A stretch of 9,963 nt of DNA from an uncultured Mycoplasmatota bacterium (GTDB lineage: Bacteria; Bacillota_I; Bacilli_A; RF39; UBA660), in the NCBI GenBank assembly GCA_946494345.1, contig CAMMBX010000036.1:1-9963 (forward strand), written 5' to 3'. Positions 1-4,950 of this stretch are shown piece after piece. Numbering within the stretch: the first letter of the stretch is position 1; each line of letters opens with the position of its first letter. Below the pieces are notes generated by a model, which ran no database searches, was not told where the DNA came from, and worked only from the letters and a program-made list of their open reading frames with translations. A program made the translations under genes and the position numbers.

Positions 1-52
1 AATTTTGGTACACCTTTTCTGGAGGGTATACTATCATATTTACTTTCTTCAT
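1..52 (-). CDS. 5' end of an unidentified gene, cut by the window edge
   Basis: An ATG at 50-52 on the minus strand opens a frame that runs without a stop to the window edge. Its 17 visible residues read MKKVNMIVYPPEKVYQN. A purine-rich Shine-Dalgarno-like stretch (AGAAGGGA on the minus strand) lies about 10 nt upstream, which supports a real start. It begins 23 nt after the stop of the decayed gene at 76-402 and has the same orientation, so the two probably belonged to one operon. Too little is visible to assign a family or to say whether this gene is intact. Confidence 0.4.
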   Translation of the reverse strand, partial: MKKVNMIVYPPEKVYQN

Positions 53-75
53 ATTTGCTACTTCCCTTCTAGTTT

Positions 76-402
76 CTATCTTTTATACTTACATTTTACC
101 ACAGTAAATTGTTGTTGTCTATCTTTTTGTTTGTTCCTTTTTATAATCCTTAACTCAATCTTATCATAATCTAAGAATGCTGCAATAAACTTTTTCCACT
201 ATTTGACATTTTCTTATTTTCATCTATATGTAACTTCAACTTCACCTTTTGTACTTAAAAACATTAAATGCTCTGCTACAACTCACTTCTTATCATTATT
301 TGTAATTCTATAATATTTACATATTTATTTTTATAGCATTTTTTCTAACTTTTATAGGTTCATACCATCTTATACTCTTAATACGATATGAGTGTTCTTG
401 TT
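76..402 (-). pseudogene. Decayed gene of unknown function with eight in-frame stops
   Basis: One minus-strand frame, closed by TAG at 76-78, reads as protein-like sequence for about 109 codons: ...THIVLRV*DGMNL*KLEKML*K*ICKYY..., then VVAEHLMFLSTKGEVEVTYR, then WKKFIAAFLDYDKIELRII and a basic tail ending QQQFTVVKCKYKR. Eight stops interrupt it, at 199-201 (TAG), 214-216 (TAA), 220-222 (TGA), 283-285 (TGA), 325-327, 331-333, 352-354 and 370-372 (all TAA). Every one is a single C-to-T or G-to-A change from Gln (CAA/CAG) or Trp (TGG), and no frameshift is needed. That pattern suggests a gene decaying under AT-biased mutation. The true 5' end is unclear; the frame loses protein character above about 402. 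I do not recognise the family, and this explains most of the apparently empty first 505 bases. Confidence 0.5.
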
Positions 403-505
403 ATAAATATAAATTTAATAGAATTAACAATAACACTTCAAATATTAATGTTGACTGTAATAACTTCAAATTTTAATATATAATACAATTGAAAGAGGGA
501 TAGTT
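403..505. promoter_or_regulatory. Intergenic region with promoter of the 506-1099 gene
   Basis: On the plus strand TTGACT (451-456) is a good -35 box, followed 17 bp later by TAATAT (474-479) as a -10. A perfect TATAAT also occurs at 479-484 and could serve with a poorer -35. The Shine-Dalgarno GAAAGAGGG (491-499) precedes the ATG at 506. A 15-bp direct repeat, ACTTCAAATATTAAT (435-449) and ACTTCAAATTTTAAT (463-477), differs at one base; the first copy lies just upstream of the -35 and the second overlaps the -10, where a repressor or activator could bind. Promoter assignment is by eye. Confidence 0.45.
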
Positions 506-1099
506 ATGAATATTGCTAGAATTAATTTAAAAGAAGAGAATTTAGAGAACTTATATCTTGGTAATAAGATGGTAAAACTACAATATAAAAGCAAAATAGA
601 GTCTTACCCTTATTACGATATTACTATTGTTAAAGAATTATTTAAAAAGAAAGATGAAAATACTTATCTTGCTTGCACTGACTTTTCAAATTTTCAAAGC
701 TTTGAAAAAAGTCAAATAAATATTCCATGGACTGAACAACAATTTAAAGCATTAGAATTATTTTCTCCATTAGAGCAAAGAACATATTATGCCACACACT
801 TAGTGCCTTTATGGCGATTCATACCAATTAACAATTACAATATTGAAGAAGTTCAACAATTTATGCAAGAATATAATAATAAAATAATGAAACAAATAAT
901 AAAAACTTTTAATGAGGAACAAATAAATATTAAAGATTGGTGGTATGTAGGTAATTATTATGACCTATCTGATGAAGATATAATAGAAATAGCAAGCATT
1001 AAAGAAGATAAAATATTAGAAGCACTTTCTGTTATAAAAGGACCAGTAAAATTTCAAAAAAGAAAACGTTTTAATATAAAAAGGCCAAAATCACTATAA
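506..1099 (+). CDS. Hypothetical protein, 197 residues, unrecognised
   Basis: This is an intact frame starting at ATG 506 behind a GAAAGAGGG ribosome binding site about 6 nt upstream. No signal peptide or membrane segment is visible, so a soluble cytoplasmic protein is likely. The sequence is rich in Lys, Asn, Ile and aromatic residues, including a Trp-Trp pair (IKDWWYVGNYY, about 142-152). It ends in a strongly basic tail from about residue 182 (KFQKRKRFNIKRPKSL), which could touch nucleic acid or be disordered. No catalytic motif is recognisable. It appears monocistronic, with its own promoter, and converges on the glycosyltransferase with a 6-bp overlap; its last codons form one arm of the shared terminator. 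It stands next to decayed DNA and may be accessory cargo, but that is inference. Confidence 0.7.
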   Translation: MNIARINLKEENLENLYLGNKMVKLQYKSKIESYPYYDITIVKELFKKKDENTYLACTDFSNFQSFEKSQINIPWTEQQFKALELFSPLEQRTYYATHLVPLWRFIPINNYNIEEVQQFMQEYNNKIMKQIIKTFNEEQINIKDWWYVGNYYDLSDEDIIEIASIKEDKILEALSVIKGPVKFQKRKRFNIKRPKSL

Positions 1100-1120
1100 A
1101 GACTTTGGTCTTTCTTTTAT
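1080..1120. terminator. Convergent hairpin terminator overlapping both stop codons
   Basis: The left arm 1080-1092 (AAAGGCCAAAATC) pairs with 1101-1113 (GACTTTGGTCTTT), with one A/C mismatch and one G-U pair, around an 8-nt loop. A T-rich tract follows on the plus strand (1111-1123) and T5 follows on the minus strand, so it can act in both directions. The arms are coding: they specify the C-terminal RPKSL of both converging proteins. Confidence 0.65.
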
Positions 1121-2086
1121 TTTATCTAAATAATTAGAATATGCATCTACAATATTCATACCACAATTAGATTCTAATAATGTTATATCAACACCATCTA
1201 AATTACCATATTTTTCTTCTATCAAAGAAAACATTTTTTCTATTATTATATTCTTATCTTTTAAATCTAATTGCCAATTATTTATTTCCTCTACTCTAAT
1301 AAGTGAATAACCAAGCTGAATCAATTTTATTTCATCTTTAAACAATTCATATTTAAGACTTTTTTTCATATCATTTTCTAATTTATCTAAAACTCTAAAT
1401 ATATCAGTTATACTATCATTCTTTCGATAATTTTTAGATGATAAACCTTTAGTAACATCTCTTCTATAAAAATAATTAGCATTAGGTACAAATACTACTT
1501 TTGAAGCTTCCATATACTTTGTATAACTAAAAGGAATATCTTCAAACATACAGTCTTCTATAAAATAATAATCTTTTATTGTATCTTTTCTAAAAATCTT
1601 ATTACATACTGATGGACTTTCAAAAATAACTGATTCTGGTTTAACAGAAGGTCTTATTATAATTTCCTTATTATTAGCTAAAAAGCTTAAATCACATTTC
1701 GCATAAACATCGTCTTTTACAAATCTTACCCCAGTAGTAACCATTTCAGGATAGTCATTTCTAAGGGCTGCATCATACATTTCCTTAAACATTCTAGGAT
1801 TAACATAATCATCACTATCAACAAACCCAATATACTCCCCTTTCGCTAGTTTAATACCCATATTTCTAGTAGAACCAAGGCCAATATTTTCCTCATTATG
1901 ATAAACATGCAAATTAGCATACCTTCTAGCATACCTCTTTAAAATATTTAAACTATCATCATTAGAGTTATCATCAATAGCAATTATTTCTATATCGTCT
2001 AAAGTTTGACTCATCAAAGAATTAAGACAAGTTTTAAGATACTGACTTTCATTATAAACAGGTACTATTATACTTACCTTTATCAA
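1094..2086 (-). CDS. Family 2 (GT-A) glycosyltransferase
   Basis: This is a cytoplasmic or peripheral transferase that moves a sugar from a nucleotide-sugar donor onto an acceptor, probably a cell-surface glycan or glycolipid. Visible hallmarks of the GT2 family are the N-terminal strand VSIIVPVYNES (4-14), the nucleotide-binding strand IEIIAIDDNSNDDS (32-45), GLGSTRNMGI (69-78), the metal-binding DxD-type motif in GFVDSDDYV (87-95), VCNKIFRKD (160-168) and a likely catalytic-base motif FEDIPF (181-186). The C-terminal 140 or so residues are not recognisable and probably carry acceptor specificity; no membrane helix is seen. The start is TTG at 2084-2086: an in-frame TAA lies three codons upstream (2093-2095) and an AAAGGGGG ribosome site sits 9 nt before it. 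At 330 residues the length is normal for the family. The gene is apparently alone in its unit, diverging from the ABC transporter. Donor and acceptor cannot be told. Confidence 0.88.
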   Translation of the reverse strand: MIKVSIIVPVYNESQYLKTCLNSLMSQTLDDIEIIAIDDNSNDDSLNILKRYARRYANLHVYHNEENIGLGSTRNMGIKLAKGEYIGFVDSDDYVNPRMFKEMYDAALRNDYPEMVTTGVRFVKDDVYAKCDLSFLANNKEIIIRPSVKPESVIFESPSVCNKIFRKDTIKDYYFIEDCMFEDIPFSYTKYMEASKVVFVPNANYFYRRDVTKGLSSKNYRKNDSITDIFRVLDKLENDMKKSLKYELFKDEIKLIQLGYSLIRVEEINNWQLDLKDKNIIIEKMFSLIEEKYGNLDGVDITLLESNCGMNIVDAYSNYLDKIKERPKSL

Positions 2087-2191
2087 AAGGAATTACCCCC
2101 TTTACATACACTAATATATAATACACCTAAAATAGAAATATATAAAGATTTTTCTCTATAATTATGTTATGATTATACTAGGTGAAGAGTT
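2087..2191. promoter_or_regulatory. Divergent promoter region
   Basis: This 105-bp region separates the divergent glycosyltransferase and ABC transporter genes. On the plus strand TATAAT (2157-2162) lies 18 bp after a weak -35, TAGAAA (2133-2138, four of six consensus bases), and about 29 bp before the ATG. The transporter's Shine-Dalgarno AGGTGAAG is at 2180-2187. On the minus strand the sequence around 2113-2122 offers TATTAT/TATATT as a -10 for the glycosyltransferase, without a convincing -35. I see no long inverted repeat or riboswitch-like structure. Confidence 0.4.
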
Positions 2192-4606
2192 ATGATAAGG
2201 TTTGAAAATGTTTCTAAAGAATATCGAAGTAAAAAAGGTGGAACTACTAAGGCCTTAACCGATATTAATATTAATTTAGATAACAAAGGATTAATTTTTA
2301 TTATTGGTAAAAGTGGTAGTGGTAAGAGTACTCTATTAAATATTTTAGGAGGCCTTGATAGTAAAACAAGTGGCAAAATTTATATTGATAATAAAGATAT
2401 AGATAGTTTTAAAGAGAAAGATTATGATAGTTATAGAAACACTTATATAGGTTTTATCTTTCAAGACTTTAATTTATTAGAAGAATATAATGTCTTTGAT
2501 AATGTTATGTTATCAGCAAAACTTCAAAAGAAAAAAGTAAACAAAGAAGAAATATTAAATCTTTTAGATAGACTTGGTCTTAAAGGCTTAGAATATCGAA
2601 ATATTAATGAATTATCAGGTGGTCAAAAACAAAGGGTTGGTATTGCCAGAGCTTTAATTAAAAATCCTAAGGTAATTCTTGCAGATGAACCTACGGGTAA
2701 CTTAGATAGTCACTCTAGTTTAGAAACTTTTAAGTTATTAAAAGAGATTAGTAAAGAAAAATTAGTAGTTGTAGTCTCTCATGACTTAGAAAGTGCTAAT
2801 ACTTTTGCCGATAAAATATTGGAACTACAAGATGGTAATGCTATTAGAAATGATTTAACTACAAAAGATCAAGATAACAGTACTTTCGCATCCGTAAGTG
2901 CCAAACTTCCGTTCAAAGAATGTTTACACTTTGCCTTTACATCACTCAAAAGTAATAAAGTTAAACTATTCTTTACTATTATTCTTACAATGATATCACT
3001 AGTCTTTATGGGAATATCTGTTAACTCTTTTCTTTATGATAAAGGAGACTTCATGGCTGGAGTTATGAGGGATAATAATGAATATATTTTTGATATTTAT
3101 AAGAATGAAACATCTCCAGGTCTTGGTGGATATTGGGCTAGTCCACTAACAGAAGAAAATGAAAAAGAAATAAAAGAAAATATTAAAAGTACCTTAAATC
3201 CTATTTACACTCTTTATGACAATAGCAAAAATATTTCTTTGCAATATGGCAAGTTAATAGAACCCAATATAGATAAAGATTTCCCAGTAGAACCACCAAT
3301 ATATTTTAGAATTATTGAAACTAAAGACTATAACATAATCCCAAACTTAGTTGGAGAAGCCCCATCTAAAAGTAATGAAATAGTAATTTATAAATATGTA
3401 GCAGAATATATCGTAAAATATGGTATAAAAGCTAGTGATAATACTATTTATTATCCTAATTCCCTAGATGATTTAATAAACTCAAAAAAAGAAATCCTTT
3501 TAGGTTCTAATAATGTAATAATTACAGGTTATGTCGACTTAGATGGTAAAGACGAAATAAATAACAGTAGTTATATTTATACTTATGGATTTGTCGATAA
3601 TGCCATATTAAATTATGATAAAGAAACAATATTAACTAATTATACTCATCTTAGTACAAATGGCTATGAAAATGTTAAAACTAATAATAATATAAAACTT
3701 TATAACAACGAAGAAGTTTTATATAAAAACAAAGATAATCTTGATAACAACGATATTATAATTTCTTTTAACTTCTTAAAAGAAATTAATGAAGACTACA
3801 GTAAAGGCTTAGATGCATACTTACTAAGTAACAGTGATAGAGATTATAATACAATACTAAGAGAATTTACTACCAATTATTTAGAAAGTACTAATTACCT
3901 AGACAAAATAAATTTAAGTTTATCAATTACTGTAAATGATAAAAACAATGTAGTCGATGTAAATGTAATAGGTGTAAGTTATGATGATTATAGTTATATA
4001 AATTCTAATTATTTTAATAGTCTTATGACTAATGAAAATAATAAAGTTATAAACGGCTATCGAATATATGAAAATGATTTTAATACTTTAACTAATATTA
4101 TAAATACCTACAAAACAGAAGTAGGAGATTATGGAACTTATTATTACTTAGAACTACCTCATAATGTTGATCTAAATACTATAAATGCAGTTTATAATTT
4201 TCTTGCTAAATATATTAATATCATAACATTAGTCTTTATATTATTTACAATACTACTCTTCTCTAACTTTATTTATATATCTATTACTTACTCTAAAAAA
4301 CAAATAGGAATACTAAGAGCTTTAGGTACAAGGAAAAATGATATTATTAAAATATTCTTATATGAAAGTATAATTGTAGGTATTATATCTTATATAATTT
4401 CTATCATTCTATGGTTTATTGCAATTAATTTATTAAATGATTCTCTATTTGGAGATAAAACTTATATTTTAAATGGTATAGTAACAAATCCTTTAGTACC
4501 AATTATTATGTTTATTTATACTATTATTATATCTATAATTATTACACTTATATCTTTAAGTAAGATTACTAAGATTAAACCAATTGATGCAATTCTTAAT
4601 AAGTAA
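2192..4606 (+). CDS. Fused ABC transporter: ATPase plus FtsX-type permease (MacB-like layout)
   Basis: An 804-residue protein with both halves of a type VII (MacB/FtsX-like) ABC exporter in one chain. The ATPase domain shows Walker A GKSGSGKST (39-47), Q-loop Gln91 (FQDFNLL), signature LSGGQKQR (141-148), Walker B VILADEP (161-167), D-loop NLDS (170-173) and switch His197, so it should hydrolyse ATP. A first membrane helix (about 259-278) is followed by an extracytoplasmic domain of about 400 residues, rich in Asn, Tyr, Asp and Ser. Three more helices follow (about 677-699, 727-748, 768-789), with the conserved FtsX motif GILRALG (706-712) and the C-terminal KPIDAILNK. Four helices with a large loop after the first is the MacB layout, a family that transmits mechanical work across the membrane (drug, peptide or lipoprotein export, or hydrolase activation). 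No accessory protein or two-component system is adjacent, so the substrate is unknown. The start is supported by AGGTGAAG 5 nt upstream, and the gene ends in its own terminator. Confidence 0.9.
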   Translation: MIRFENVSKEYRSKKGGTTKALTDININLDNKGLIFIIGKSGSGKSTLLNILGGLDSKTSGKIYIDNKDIDSFKEKDYDSYRNTYIGFIFQDFNLLEEYNVFDNVMLSAKLQKKKVNKEEILNLLDRLGLKGLEYRNINELSGGQKQRVGIARALIKNPKVILADEPTGNLDSHSSLETFKLLKEISKEKLVVVVSHDLESANTFADKILELQDGNAIRNDLTTKDQDNSTFASVSAKLPFKECLHFAFTSLKSNKVKLFFTIILTMISLVFMGISVNSFLYDKGDFMAGVMRDNNEYIFDIYKNETSPGLGGYWASPLTEENEKEIKENIKSTLNPIYTLYDNSKNISLQYGKLIEPNIDKDFPVEPPIYFRIIETKDYNIIPNLVGEAPSKSNEIVIYKYVAEYIVKYGIKASDNTIYYPNSLDDLINSKKEILLGSNNVIITGYVDLDGKDEINNSSYIYTYGFVDNAILNYDKETILTNYTHLSTNGYENVKTNNNIKLYNNEEVLYKNKDNLDNNDIIISFNFLKEINEDYSKGLDAYLLSNSDRDYNTILREFTTNYLESTNYLDKINLSLSITVNDKNNVVDVNVIGVSYDDYSYINSNYFNSLMTNENNKVINGYRIYENDFNTLTNIINTYKTEVGDYGTYYYLELPHNVDLNTINAVYNFLAKYINIITLVFILFTILLFSNFIYISITYSKKQIGILRALGTRKNDIIKIFLYESIIVGIISYIISIILWFIAINLLNDSLFGDKTYILNGIVTNPLVPIIMFIYTIIISIIITLISLSKITKIKPIDAILNK

Positions 4607-4637
4607 AAGGACTCTATAAAAATAGAATCCTTTTTTT
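4605..4637. terminator. Strong intrinsic terminator, probably bidirectional
   Basis: The 13-nt arms AAAAGGACTCTAT (4605-4617) and ATAGAATCCTTTT (4622-4634) pair with a single mismatch around an AAAA loop, followed by T7 at 4631-4637. The hairpin starts inside the TAA of the ABC transporter and its T-run overlaps the stop codon of the convergent thioredoxin-like gene. On the minus strand it ends in TTTTACTT, so it can also stop that transcript. Confidence 0.8.
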
Positions 4638-4881
4638 AATCTAAACAAAGCTCTTTAACGTAATTTTTTATTTCTCTATCTGTTAAAACATTACCAGTAG
4701 AAACAACTTTATCTTCTATCATAAGAGCGGGAATGACATTTATGTTATACTTCTTCTTATAAGTAGAATCTATTTTCTCAATATTAAATTCCATATCAGG
4801 TTCACGTTCTACTTTAGATAAGTTTTTTAATATTTTCATACCATTACTACAATTTGCACCTATAACTTTTATATTTACGAT
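4636..4881 (-). CDS. Small thioredoxin-fold protein with CxxG active site, non-ATG start
   Basis: The first ATG in this frame is at 4837-4839 and would give 67 residues lacking the first strand and the active site. The frame remains open upstream to a TAG at 4897-4899, and the upstream codons read VNIKVIGANCSNG, matching the N-terminus of small thioredoxin/glutaredoxin-like proteins. A near-perfect AAAGGAGGA ribosome site lies at 4888-4896. No ATG, GTG or TTG is in frame after it. The best-spaced candidate is ATC at 4879-4881 (7 nt from AGGAGG); GTA at 4876-4878 is where family members would normally start. Other supporting motifs are the cis-Pro region VIPALMIEDK and a following Gly, as in the family. 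The usual CxxC is CSNG, so only one active-site Cys remains. With the ATC start it has 81 residues, near the usual 75-80. It sits 69 bp downstream of the P-type ATPase on the same strand. Its role is probably thiol chemistry; the partner is unknown. Confidence 0.65.
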   Translation of the reverse strand: MVNIKVIGANCSNGMKILKNLSKVEREPDMEFNIEKIDSTYKKKYNINVIPALMIEDKVVSTGNVLTDREIKNYVKELCLD

Positions 4882-4950
4882 AACAATTCCTCCTTTCTAT
4901 TTCAAGTATAAAGGAAGAATATGGGAAAACTATGGGCTAATTATGAAAGA
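4882..4950 (-). promoter_or_regulatory. Gap between ATPase and thioredoxin-like gene; possible weak promoter
   Basis: On the minus strand TATACT (4905-4910) could be a -10 for the thioredoxin-like gene, with no good -35 match near 4928-4933. Two plus-strand copies of TATGGG (4920-4925 and 4931-4936) are 11 bp apart, about one helical turn. There is no terminator hairpin here, so read-through from the ATPase gene is equally likely. Confidence 0.25.

Noticed and set aside
203..230. TTGACA with a TATATG 16 bp later on the plus strand
   Set aside because: It lies inside the decayed gene with no open frame or ribosome site after it before 506, and the -10 is poor; chance occurrence in AT-rich DNA is likely.
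76..402. Stop-codon reassignment (TAA/TAG read as Gln, TGA as Trp) instead of a pseudogene
   Set aside because: All three stops would need reassignment at once, and the intact neighbouring genes use TAA, TAG and TGA as terminators with clean protein ends, so decay is simpler.
2173..2376. 67-codon minus-strand open frame
   Set aside because: It lies wholly over the divergent promoter and the Walker A region of the ABC transporter, has low-complexity Leu/Pro composition and no ribosome site; it is a shadow of the real gene.
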